From NCBI RefSeq assembly GCF_963678635.1, contig NC_087063.1, positions 11,380,368-11,444,367 of the forward strand: a DNA stretch of 64,000 bases, in the 5' to 3' direction. The DNA comes from Symsagittifera roscoffensis. Its lineage: Eukaryota; Xenacoelomorpha; Acoela; Convolutidae. Under the pieces are notes generated by a model. The model saw only the letters and a list, made by a program, of their open reading frames with translations, did no database searches and had not been told where the DNA came from. The position numbers and the translations under genes were made by a program. This document shows positions 13,243 through 24,291 of the stretch, one piece after another (the first letter of the stretch is position 1; every line of letters begins with the position of its first letter).

Positions 13243-14698
13243 TTGTTTTCAATGAAATCCGAAACGGACGACGGCTTATCAAGCTGCTCGAATTTTCCGG
13301 AACGCCCCTCGTCATATGAACTAGAATCTGACAAACCGGTTTTGCCAGAGATAGAACATTTAAATGGGAAAATAGGTGAGGGAGATTTCGAAAAATTGCG
13401 GGACCTCCTAAATCGGAACGCAGATGTATTTTCAAAACATAAGGCGGATATCGGTTGCTGTAATTTCGTCGAACACGAAATCGAACTTGAAGAGGGCGCC
13501 GTTCCCCATATGGAAGTCGCAAGACGAATGACGCCACACAAATCGGAAGCGTGCCGAGCGGAAATAGAAATGTTGCTTGAATACGACATGATAGAACTTT
13601 CGAAATTGCCATGGGCTTGCAGGGTAGTAATGGCGAAAAAGAAAGGGGGCAGTTTAGGTTTTGTTGCGACTTTCGTTACTTGAACGCGGTAACGATAAAA
13701 GATGCGTACCCGATACCGCGAATAGACGAGAGCCTCTCTAAGCTTGGTGATGCCAAGTTCTTCACCACATTGGACTTGGGTTCTGCCTTCTAGCAGGTCC
13801 CTCTGCGGAAGAAGGATAGAGAGAAAACCGGATTCGCGTGCGAATTGTGATTTTACCAGTGGAAGAGAATGCCCTTCGGCTTGTGCAATGCAACGGCCAC
13901 TTTTCAAAGACTGATGGCTCAGGCTTTGACGAGAGTGACCAAGAAGTACGGGAATCTCGTGATTTGTTACGTGGATGACGTAGTCATAGCGACACCGACC
14001 CTGGAAGACAACATTGATAGGCTCGGTGAGGTCTTTGGATGCATGAAAAGAGCAGGATTGAAGTGCAAACCATCGAAATGTGAAATCCTTAGGGATTCGA
14101 TTAAGTACCTGGGAAGAATGGTGGACAGGCATGGTGTGATGCCGGACCCGGAAGCAGTGGAAGCAGTGTTGACATGGAATGCTCCCAGAACGGACACACA
14201 GCTCCTGAGCTTCCTAGGGTTTACCAATTACTACCGGGAGTTCATAAAAGGATATGCGGACAAGGTGTATCCGATGCAGAAGCTAATGCGCAACAAAGGG
14301 AAAAAGTTCGAATGGCACGATGAAGCACAAGTTGCCTTCGAAAACATAAAGCGGGAACTGTGCGAAGCGCCAGTGCTAGGCATATCTACAGAAAAGGGCA
14401 TGTATGTTCTTGATACAGACGCATCGGTAGTAGCCATCTCAGGAATACTGCATCAAGAGCAAGAATGGAATGGAAGAACGGTTCTCCGTCCCATTGCATA
14501 TGGCAGCAATGTCTTGAAAGACACAGAGATGAAATATGGCGCACCAAAAGCAGAAATGTTTGCAGTAGTCACTTTCGTGGAAAAGTACCGTGCATACTTG
14601 GGGAGCGCTCCCTTCAAGTTAAGCGTGGACAACAGAGCGTTATCCTGGTTGAAGACCTACTCGATGGATCAGAGTTATATTGGTAGATGGATAGTAAG
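13243..14698 (+). pseudogene. pol: Element A reverse transcriptase and RNase H
   Basis: This is Ty3-type RT followed by RNase H, broken several times. A frameshift near 13660 is followed by TAG at 13793 (Trp in the relatives) and TGA at 13849. The frame is then open from 13869 to 14702. Visible motifs are the first catalytic Asp in LDLGSAF, the fingers motif MPFGLCNATATF, YVDD near 13968, and RNase H residues in DTDAS, KAEMF and VDNRAL. A frame slip at 14698 separates these from the rest of RNase H. The enzyme would copy element RNA into DNA and degrade the template, but this copy is dead. Confidence 0.9.
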
Positions 14699-15760
14699 GT
14701 AGATGGCTACCATATGATAATCGAACACAGGATGCGTGATAAACACCAAAATGCTGATAGCCTCAGCAAGAAAACTGAGTTCTATGAAAGATTGGAGCAG
14801 AAGCAAGCCAATCAGGCAGAAATAAAGGAGGGATTCTTGTTTCTAGACAAAGAAACTTATGAAGCGCTTCCCTTAACGAGATGGTTAAATAAATCTGGAC
14901 ATCCAATTCCAGGGCATCCTGAGTTACCTGTAGAGAAAGCAGCCGAGATAAAGATCCTATCCAAAGAGGACCCGGTCCCCTTGGATCTGTTGCTACGCTC
15001 GAATCTGGTCCAGCGAGAACTCTCTCGCATGAACATAAACAGCCTCTCGTTATTGGATAAAACGGTACAAGTCACACCGCAAGTGATGCGGATGCTGGGT
15101 GGATTGTTAGAAAGAGAAGTGACCAGAGATGACCCCGAGTGGACAGCAGCAGTGGCATCGCTAACAGTCAGTGAGAAGGTGAAGATCATGCCGTCCAGAC
15201 GCCAGCTGGAAGAGAACGTTAGGGATTGTAGGACAATAGTTCAGCAACTGGTATCCTCAATACCCCACGAGATTTTAACCAGTACCTCTTACGGACAGAA
15301 AGAACAAGGGAGCAGTACCCGAAGGAAAACCGTCACATTTGTGGACCAGGATAAGGAAGGTGAAAAGGTAGAACAAAACCTGCTGCAAGACTATTTGTCC
15401 GGGGAGACGAATGATGAGAAGAAACAGCGAGCACAAGATCAACACCCGGAACAAAAAAGTTTGTCCGGGGAGTCTGAGATAGACGAAAAAGTTCCTGTTG
15501 AAAAACAGGACCTGGGGAACAAGGTTTTGTCCGGGGAGTTCAGATGGATGCAAAGAAGGCACAGACATGATCTGGAGGAGCGTGCAGACTCCATCACAAC
15601 CTCTTCAACAGATGACAATTCCCGAAACTCAGGAATGGACACCTATTCAGACAGGAACTCGAGCTCGGGATCAGAACTGTCCGAGCTAGCGATCCACACA
15701 CTACTAGTGGAAACTCGGGCAAGGGATCTGGACAGAGAGGTGTACCAGAGGTGTACCTGA
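14699..15760 (+). pseudogene. pol: Element A RNase H end and long RNase H-integrase linker
   Basis: The open frame contains the last RNase H Asp (HQNADSLSKK), then about 300 residues of charged, low-complexity linker. The peptide LSGE occurs three times, each time encoded by TTGTCCGGGGAG (15395-15406, 15461-15472 and near 15527-15538). That is the same nucleotide core as the polypurine tract at the 3' LTR. Elements B and C have the same kind of linker with the same motif. No known domain was recognised in the linker itself. Confidence 0.7.
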
Positions 15761-15815
15761 CAGCGATCGCTACCTTATACCAAGCGAAAGAATCTCTGAC
15801 AACGCAGCAGATGAT

Positions 15816-17178
15816 TTGGAGACAATAGCGGTATCGAAACGTTCGATAAGTCTGTTGCCGCAGAAAGAGGTAGTCAGGACTGATCTACAGCCGTTCAAGC
15901 AAGAAACACAGCCGCTGGCGAAGATTTGGTGCGTTAAGATGGAAGAAGACACACACCAGCCCAACGAGCTGAATAGTCAGATGAGGGTCATGAAGACGTA
16001 CTTGAAGGCGAGATACAGACTCTCGGATCTTCTCAGGGCGCAGAGAAATGATCGCATGACAAGCAACCTGAAAAGGTGGATCGAGAATGGTTCTCCGGAT
16101 AAAGGGGACCTCGAGGAAGATAGTTATCGTATCCTGAGACAGTACTTCATGCAGAAGGAAGGGAGGTTATATTTGAACAAGGACGGGATTGTGGCTTGCA
16201 AAAGAAGAGAGGAAGACAGAGTCCTATACAAGTATAACGCGATAGTGTTACCGCAACTCTATCAGACAGAACTATTATTCAGGTCGCATGATCAGATGGG
16301 CCATCAGGGGATCGACAAAATGTACCAGAGGATCCTGAAGCGCTTTGAGTGGCCTAGAATGAAAAAGGCATGCGAGAAGTGGGTAACAGCATGTCTGTCA
16401 TGCCAACAGGTCAAGGATCCAAGGAAGTTGCGATTTCCATTACAATCAATAGAGTCGTCTGAATTCAATGAGGTGGTGCAGATAGATCACCAGAAGATGC
16501 ATGACAGACAGTGGTTATAATCAGGTGTTGGTCATGATAGATCATTTTACGAAGTATGCAGAGGCCGTGCCCTGCATAACTGCCTCGGCGGAAGAGACAT
16601 GCGACCATTTGATCAATACGTGGAAAGCAAGACATGGTTGTCCGATGACGTTTCAATCGGATAATGGGACAGCTTTTGTAGGAGAGCTTACGAAAGAGCT
16701 TATGAGACGCTCACAGGTTGCTCAGGCTCACTCCACGACATACCACCCTCAGACGAATGGCTTAGTGGAAAGACAGAATAGGACGTTAGTGTCGATGCTG
16801 AGAGTATATTGTTCCAGGTACATGACCGATTGGGACAGATACCTTCCGCAGGTGATGGGAGCATATAACAGCACGCAACACTCCACCACTGGAGTCAACC
16901 CACACATGATGCTAACTGGACACGAGAAGTCTTTACCCTTAACCTTCTTCTACCCAGAGTATGAGGGAAAGAAAACTTCTCCACAGGTCTACGTGAGGGA
17001 TGTGATCAGACGCCAACAGGAGTTGAACGATTTGTGTAGACGAAAAACTCAACAAGCACAGGCAAGGCAGAGGAAAAAATTTGACAAGAAAGCAGCTGGT
17101 GCAAAAGCTACTCGGTGGGAGATTACGTATGGGTATTTCAGAACGTTATACCACCGAAAGGGACAAAAAAGCTCCTAA
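15816..17178 (+). pseudogene. pol: Element A integrase
   Basis: The two overlapping frames 15816-16520 and 16501-17178 are one integrase split by a frameshift near 16497. The first holds the HHCC zinc finger (HDQMGHQG then CLSC). The second holds the DDE core, with the second Asp in FQSDNG and the Glu in LVERQN; the first Asp, in VVQIDHQ, lies just before the break. Integrase joins the cDNA to host DNA. A second frame slip near 17110 precedes the GPY/F-like module, which starts in the next open stretch. Inactive as it stands. Confidence 0.9.
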
Positions 17179-18616
17179 AAAAGTGGAGGGGACCCTTCAT
17201 GATTACAGAGGTGCACCAGGAGGGACGCTTTTATAGACTGAGTACTGGCCGAGCCGCCCACTACGAGAACATCAAGCCACACAATCCATCGACAGAAGAC
17301 TGGTGTATACCTGCAGACATGGAAGAAGGTGATTATCTAATGATGGATCCTGCTTGTGAGGTCAACGAGAAGGGCACCAGGGAGAAGAACGATGGAAACG
17401 AAGACGTGGAGGGAGGAACGGACACACCGCTGGACCTGGATCCAAACGAGGTGATCGAAGCGGACGATGAAACCTTACCCTACGCAGAGGAGGATTGGCA
17501 GGATCCCGATCAGATAGAGGTTCCCAAGAACTTGGAATCGGATCTTCCGTTCACGATACAGACTCGTCAGAAGGACGGGACAAGACCCAGAAAGAAATAC
17601 AATCCTTACGGTGACGACTTTGCAGTGGATAGGATAGATCTGAAAAAGATAGAGGAGGAAGTAGTGGGTCTAGAAGAAATAACTGTGTCACAAGAAATTG
17701 ACATAGTCGATGATCACGACGATGAGTGGGTCGACGATTGGTCAAAACCCGAGGTAGAATTCGACGACGAGCAACAGCAGTCATATGAACAAGACTTGAC
17801 GAACCTGCGTGTCTTAGAATGGCTGAACGAAATGACCTCGGACCCAGAAGAGACCAGCGTCACAATTCAAGACGTAGATCGTGAAAGCATGAAATACATC
17901 AAGACCGAACGAGATGATCCTTCCTGGGCTGCCCAGGAAGGACGACTACTTGTTCCAGCTTCTAACCTCGACTTGATACCCGGTATGCGACCGACGGGGA
18001 CGTCGATGGATATTTTTGTCTGGGGAGTGGGGGTAGGACTTACCCACACTGAAAACTTGATAATAAAAAAATTAAGAATAGCAAGAGAAACAGGAGACTT
18101 AGAAGCAGAAACAGGCGAAGAACCTAAGAAACGTGACATAGGCAGGGTAGTTGAGTCATATTTTAACTTACCAAATGAATATTCAAGTAACATATTACTA
18201 ACAGACAGTGATTTCATACTCACAAATAGAACATGTGCGATAGCAATCTCAGCAGACATGAGTTTTAGGACAGCGTTAGCGGCAGATTTTAAGAGAGAAT
18301 ACAAAAACGTGGAATTCCTTTGGAAGCAAAGACCAGGGATAGGGGGCGTAGCGGCCTTTCCTCCGGCGGCGTCGCAGATACCGGGAAAATACCTATGCTT
18401 CTTGGTAAGGAGGGCGACGGAGAAGCAGCAGGTGGACCCAGAGAACCTAGTCTTGTCCTCGTGGAAATGGACGTGAAGGAACTCTCGCTTCCAGTGTACG
18501 ATCCAAACAGAGGAAGACTGCTTCCTCGGGAATTGTACGCGCTTGTACACGTGATATTCTCTGATACTAATATACAAGTATATTTACATAAGAAATATTA
18601 CTTAAGTATAGGCTGA
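17115..18616 (+). pseudogene. pol: Element A Pol C-terminal extension with macro-like domain
   Basis: The GPY/F-like module (WRGPFMITEVH) opens the frame. About 250 acidic residues follow, then a block conserved in all three elements (TGTSMDIF...GVGVGLTHTEN). The last 150 residues match the secondary-structure order of TARG1/ALC1-type macro domains (CAIAISADMSF, KREYKNVEF, GKYLCFLV, LSLPVYDPNRG). A frameshift near 18460 splits that domain; the last part is read in the frame ending at 18616. The Gly-rich ADP-ribose phosphate loop and the catalytic Asp position of TARG1 are not conserved, so binding or hydrolysis of ADP-ribose is doubtful. Confidence 0.7.
17992..18036 (+). other. Internal stem-loop plus polypurine tract, element A
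   Basis: The stem CGACG (17992-17996) and CGTCG (18001-18005) encloses a GGGA loop. After a T-rich stretch comes TTGTCTGGGGAGTGGGGGTAG. The arrangement matches the module in front of the 3' LTR (28749-28783) and the internal ones of elements B and C. It is probably a central polypurine tract for a second plus-strand start. The sequence is also coding, so protein constraint contributes to the conservation. Confidence 0.6.
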
Positions 18617-19013
18617 GTGACGAGCGAGAGGGTGTTAGGCCAAAGACTAAGTTGTACGTAATGGTGATATGTGTGCCATGTTATATTATGTGTTATGTTA
18701 TTAAGCTCTTGGGCAAGAAGGAGTTAGTGACCATGAACAACTGAATGACGATCTTAGGAATAGGTCCAAAGTTTGGGCTGTCCAATCTTAGGTCGAATTC
18801 CAAAATTTTAGAGAACGATTGATTTTAATAAATTTTAGGATAAATATCTTTTTATTTGAACTGTTTTTAAGCAAATTTTAACGATATTTGTTAAGGTGAA
18901 ACTGACAAGTGTGATATTTGTGATTTTTTTCTAGATCCTGATTGATCATTTAATTACTCAGTTGAGTCAAAACCTTGGAATCGAATCGAATCAAATCAAT
19001 TCTGAAGAACAGT
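18617..19013 (+). other. Spacer between ORF1 and ORF2, element A
   Basis: This AT-rich stretch of about 400 bp lies between the ORF1 stop and the first ATG of ORF2 and has no long frame. B and C have spacers of similar length at the same place. How ORF2 is expressed (splicing, internal initiation or a separate promoter) is not visible; I saw no clear splice-site pair or TATA box. Confidence 0.5.
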
Positions 19014-21212
19014 ATGGACAATTTCAACTTGGATGACTTGATGGACCTGGCAGAGGCATATGTAGGACCGATGATAGATGCGATCTATCGTCGGCTGATC
19101 GATCGAGACTTCGCTCTGGAGGACCCAGAGGTATTCATGTTGCTGACCGCCCTGATCAACATCTTGGGGCATGACAACCGTGGGGACCGCCCCACGGAAG
19201 TCCTGTTGATGGCAGCATATGGAGAGAGGGGAGGACTAGACCGCCCGAACATGAGAGTGATGAGGTGGAGAAACGGGGCTCTCTCAGGGAGTGACTTGGC
19301 GAATGAGCCTGGATTGGGAAGTTCTAGGACTTACCAACCAGGTGAGATGCCTATGCCCTCCAAGCCCAAACCTGGGCTGACGAGAATGCATCAGGAGATG
19401 AACAGCGAGGCTGCCTCGTCTGGTTCACCACTGAGAGCAGCTGTGCCACCAACGAGGGCGAAAGTAGGACAGAAGGTTCAGACGAACCAAACCATGCAAG
19501 ATCTGGATGAGATGAAGGATGAACTGGAAAGTACGAAGAAGGAGCTGGACGAGATGACCAAAAGCATGCTCAAGATGGAGGACGATCGAGACATGTTGAG
19601 AAAATTGTTCGAAGACGGCAACAAAAAGCAGGGTCAAGAAATTGAGCGCTTGAGGCGGGACTACAAAGAGCAATCGGAACAGATGGCGTTGACAACAGTC
19701 GTGGAGAAAGTGATACCTGCAAGGAATATTCCTCGTGAGCAGTCTCCGATGGAGCTCTTGACGCCTCGAGAAATGAGTCAAACAACGGAGACACGGCTCC
19801 CGACAGAGACAAATCGAGTGACGATCCCGGACCCTAGTGACACCTTGGGTGACCCCGTTGTGGAACAGACGGTGAGGAAGCTGATAGAGACAGCTGGACG
19901 ACTGGTCGCCAACAAGAATGCGCCAGGTTCCGGGGTGACTGCACCCTATGGAACGATCGACGACACGGGCAGAGTACGACTCTCCCAGACCGTGATCAGA
20001 CAAGGGATAAAAGACGTAACGACACTCATGGGGAGCTCGAAGGCCCCAGAGAGAAGAATACAGAAGATGCCAGCGAAGAAAGTGTCTCGCATAATAGACG
20101 TACAAATGAACAATCAATTGAAATATAATTTCAAGGGAGTTCCGGAGACAGATCCGAGAGCTTGCTTCAATCGAGCGACTTGGAGCCCGGCAGTAAACCT
20201 GCAGCAACCACCACTGGGAACACCTCATCTGATACTGAGAGACAGCTTGGTCAGAGTACTATCGATTTTGAGGACCTCGTGGATCACCACGGTGATGGCC
20301 TTTGGAGGCGCGACGATAGCCCAGTTATATCGAATGGTGGAACTGATGAATCCGTGGAGGATCCCCAATGTGATGATCCTGGTTGGGACGAATGACATCT
20401 CCAGAGGTTCAGATGAGCAGGAAGCACTATGGGAGTCAATGATGGTGTGTTTGTTTACTACCCTCTGGCAGAAATTCAATTGCGCGGTACTGACCGTTTG
20501 CACTGTGCCAATGAACACGAGAAGCTTGACAACAGCAGCAAGAAGGCACAACGAGGGAGTCGTCAGGTGGAATAACATCTTGAGGAACCTCGCAAGTCGG
20601 AACGCCGGAAGAATGATCCTCATGGACATCGAACATGAGTTGAGAGCTATGGATCAGGCCAGACTGACCACGGACTGCATCCACTTCGATAGTATCGAAG
20701 GACAAGCTTGGTTGAATCGAGTCTTCCAAGAGCGGTTGGACGAACTAGAGGCGGAACTCTTTGACACAGGAGTGCTGCAGGAAGAAGGAACAGCGAGTGA
20801 CGCGGTGATTACTACCTTTGAGCCTCCTAGCCTGGAAACACGCTTGGGGACGGTCCCGGCCGTCACGAACTACAGACAGCAGAGCTCCAGCGAACCAGGT
20901 CAAAGGACAGACGTACAGGATCGATTGGAAGAAGCGCCGATGAGGAGGACCATCCATCCTAGGAGAAGAATAGGACCTGTCAACCCAATCGAAGAGACAG
21001 TCGGCACGTCTAGATCGGACACGAGATCGGAGACGACAAGTACCAGTCGAGAGGAGAGACGCCCGGGCAGAGGCTCGTTGATGTGGTCAAGACCCATACC
21101 GTCTCCCTGGCATGTATACAAAGACGAACTAATGAAGCTGGATCTCCAGAGGATAAGCTTCATCGAAGATGCAAGGAGGATGCTGAATGGAGCGACGCTA
21201 TCCATCAGCTGA
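19014..21212 (+). pseudogene. Element A ORF2 part 1: coiled coil and SGNH hydrolase-like domain
   Basis: The first ATG is 19014; the frame is open upstream to a TTG at 18975. An N-terminal domain of about 100 residues, shared with B and C, is followed by a coiled coil (about residues 150-230). Next comes an SGNH/GDSL hydrolase-like fold with DSLVR near residue 406, FGGA, GTND near 455 and a D-x-x-H near 553. The Gly of the GDS motif is Arg here, but Ser, Asn, Asp and His remain. Such enzymes are esterases or lipases; similar domains sit in ORF1 proteins of CR1/L2-type LINEs. The frame continues past the domain into a disordered region and stops at a CGA-to-TGA change. Confidence 0.75.
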
Positions 21213-23336
21213 TTGTACTCGATAACCGGCGTAGACTGGTTGATAGCCGCTAGCATAAATTTCAGCTCCACGACGGCCTTGAGATTTGCTGACCTAGAGG
21301 GACTGCCCTCTAACCACACAATGGAACCAGTGAACGCGAGACCCTTGCAAGATGTGAGATAGAATCATGATGAAGGGAATCGAGAAGAGAGACCTGGAAG
21401 ATTTCTAGTGACAAGGGCGCCGATCGGACAACATGTGAAGATGTTCAGGCAAGTAAGCTCACCCCCTGGTCATGTGAAGGAAAGAATATACCCAAAACTA
21501 GTGAATCAAGATGGTGATGTCCAAAGATACGGCGGATTGAAAGCGATAAAGAAAGATGAGACCATCTTCGCCGCCTATGACAAAGCAGAAATGAGGAAGG
21601 CCAAGATTATGATAGTAGCGAATTCAGAGTTCGTGCATACCTCCAAGTCTCTGTTTTGGCCGGACGTCATAATGTTGGCAGCGGTCGACCTGGACCTACT
21701 GCAATCGGTATCTCTGGCTATAGGGGTACAAAGGCAGACGGACATGAACCCAATTACGATCGTGTTTGCTGGCATCAATGACCATCTACACAGTAGAGGT
21801 TTTCTGAGCAGACTCAGAGATCCTACAACGGCAGAGAACGCTGTGTGGCCATTGATGAAAGATATCCTTGAGTCGATGGGTGAAGTGGTGGATGCGACGA
21901 AGGAGGGGTCGTTCACCAAAGTGACACCGAGAATAGTATTCGCGTTGTCTCCGGGGTATGCACATCTCCCGGATGGACTGAAATTTGTGTATGCGATTGT
22001 GACCTTGCTTTCGGAAAAAAAATATGATGTGATCATATCAGCCCCGAATCGCATGATAGAGATGGAGAACCTGAGGCCACTCAAGGCTGAACTACCTGCA
22101 GTGTGGTCAGATATCTCAAACGCGATGAGAGGATTCAAGGACCATGCGCTACACATGTTAGTGTTAGACGAGGTGCTGGGGTTGGAACTGTCCAAAGTCA
22201 GTCGACAGCTCAAACTGAAACCGGGAATAGACGACGACCATCGAGTGATCGCGGCGATGTCCAACGACTTATGGTTCCGAGCAATGGAAGTGACAGGTGA
22301 AAACACGAGAAGGAAAAATTCACTAGAGACGAGAGCTCATTTGGAGGCGATGGTTTTGAGAACTAAGCCGGAAGCCAACCAGTGGCTACACCTGAATCCT
22401 AGAGTAGCGGCATTGGGTGGAGATGCTTTTGAGCAAGGCCCTGTGATGATCACAAAGATCCATGCCTACTTGTTGAAGGAGGTGAACCTGGCGCAAAATG
22501 CCGTAGAAAAGACCGCTGAATTTGTGAACAGAATGTGTCTGATTACTCTGGAAATCTTCTGGACCCAGGAAGTGAAGGGACAGGAGGGCTTTGCACGGAC
22601 AGACAGCATGCTGGAAGGGTTGGGAGCCGGATGGACCGCGTCCTTCTTGGCAAAAGTCTACCCGAAAGTCTCGCATTACTTGATAAAAGAATTCCTCCAA
22701 GCAGTAGTGGAAGTGTCAATAGTGGAACTAATAGCCTTGTTCGTGACATTTGGAGCAGAGAGCTTCGTGAAAGGACCGGCGATGCTGCTCACCGAAGGAA
22801 TCCAGAACCTGCGGTTAGATGGACTTCTGACATTGATTGCGATTACACACGGAAACTTGGGAGGACTAATGAAATTGACACGTTGTCCAGAGCAGATGAG
22901 AGAGAGAGTGAGGAACTTAGACATGAAGAAATCCACGGACTCGTGGAATAAGATAAGAGACCTGAGACACACTCTTATCCAATATCTCTTACAACAAAAT
23001 CGCTTTGGAACGGGAGAAGGCGAGACTATTGAAAGAGAAGAAGATGTTAGACGACATGTTGGAGGCATGCCCCTGTTAACCGATCTGAGCTTGGCTATGA
23101 GAACCGATCCCTTGGCGCTGATCAGAGGAGTCATGGAGTTCGTGACAGTGATCTATGGACCAGCAGTCACATTTGCGTTCCCTGACGTTAAAGTGGAGGC
23201 GTGTAGGAGGTCGGTGCTGCACCTGAACCTCATATCAGCAGTGGACGGTAGTACACTGAACTGGTGTGAGCAGCACACATTGCGGAAGCTCATGAGTGAA
23301 GATCGTTATTTGCGAAAATATCGGAGCCAGAGATGA
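21213..23336 (+). pseudogene. Element A ORF2 part 2: second SGNH-like core and unknown helical region
   Basis: The stretch 21213-21407 is in frame with part 1 but holds two stops at codons that are open in element B. The frame is then open from 21408 to 23336 and starts at GTG, so it is a continuation and not a new gene. It contains a strand-Ser (IMIVANSEF), then GINDH and a later IDDDH. These fit the Ser, Asn and D-x-x-H order of a degenerate SGNH core. After that come several hundred unrecognised, mostly helical residues. The end at 23336 is a 1-nt frame slip: the apparent ATGA overlap with the next frame is absent in B, which reads straight through. Confidence 0.65.
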
Positions 23337-24217
23337 CAGTCATCAATTTTGACGATCACTTCCGTGATCGCATGGGAGAAGTAGAAAGAGGACACCTCGA
23401 AGTGTTTCCGAAGCTTTGGAATCTGAGACCCTATGATAAAACGAATGGTGAAATGACCAGAGCGCCTCGTCTCACTGCAGCATATCATAAAGTGAGAGAA
23501 GAAACGAAGGACTGGGGTGATTACAAGAAGCTGCCGGAGGCAATCCCTGAATTCCCTCTGATAAGAAGGATGTTACTCGGAGCAGTCTCCGTGGTTCAAA
23601 CTCCTAGGTTGAGAGCGTTCGAAACCAATGAAAGGAGAATAGGGAATTTCGTGGGAACGATGGATCCATACTTTGTAGGGAGAAATGCCGCCGTGTTACA
23701 ATACACACGATTTGCATATACGGATCAAGCGACGAGAAGGCGAATAAGCAACGCCGCGACTCCCAAGCCTGGAATATTTGACAAAGAATGGACGGGATTA
23801 GGCCTAGCTCCGATGAAGATGAGAGGCAGGACCGAACTGCCTGAAGCCTCCTTGATCCTGACTAGTGTGAAACCGGAGTTGAAAGTGGGAGGAACACTGC
23901 AGGCGAGAACCTTCCTAGCACCCTTCGTCTGCGAGGAAATCAAAGTGGTCCATGGAGAAGAGGAAGATGGATCGGCCGGTACATCGATAATACCGAAGTT
24001 TCCGGAAGGAACCGACAATGATGAACAAGGACCCTCGAGCTCAAACAGAGATAAGTCAGAAGGAGATGACGGACAGGGAGGGAGCCGTCAGACCGAAGAA
24101 CCCATGCAACAAGATGCAAGTCAAGCTGGTGGGAAAGACGACAGGGCATCGACAGGAGGAGTGTCCAGCCTGGATTTCATTATCTTCAGTGATCTTGAGA
24201 ATAACGCGGATACGTAA
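23333..24217 (+). pseudogene. Element A ORF2 part 3: conserved block and acidic region
   Basis: This 294-codon segment continues part 2 after a frame slip. The first half (FDDHFRDRM, FPKLWNLRP, PLIRRMLLG) is shared with the end of B's 35239-37290 frame. The second half matches B's 34450-35232 frame and becomes acidic and Ser/Gly/Gln-rich, probably a flexible linker. No known domain was recognised. It ends in a stop about 25 codons before the next conserved block. Confidence 0.6.
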
Positions 24218-24291
24218 GAGACGACCGATCCAGTGGATGAAGGCATTTCGACACTGGAGCCTCCGTCAGCCTTTATGGAAATGAAACGGAG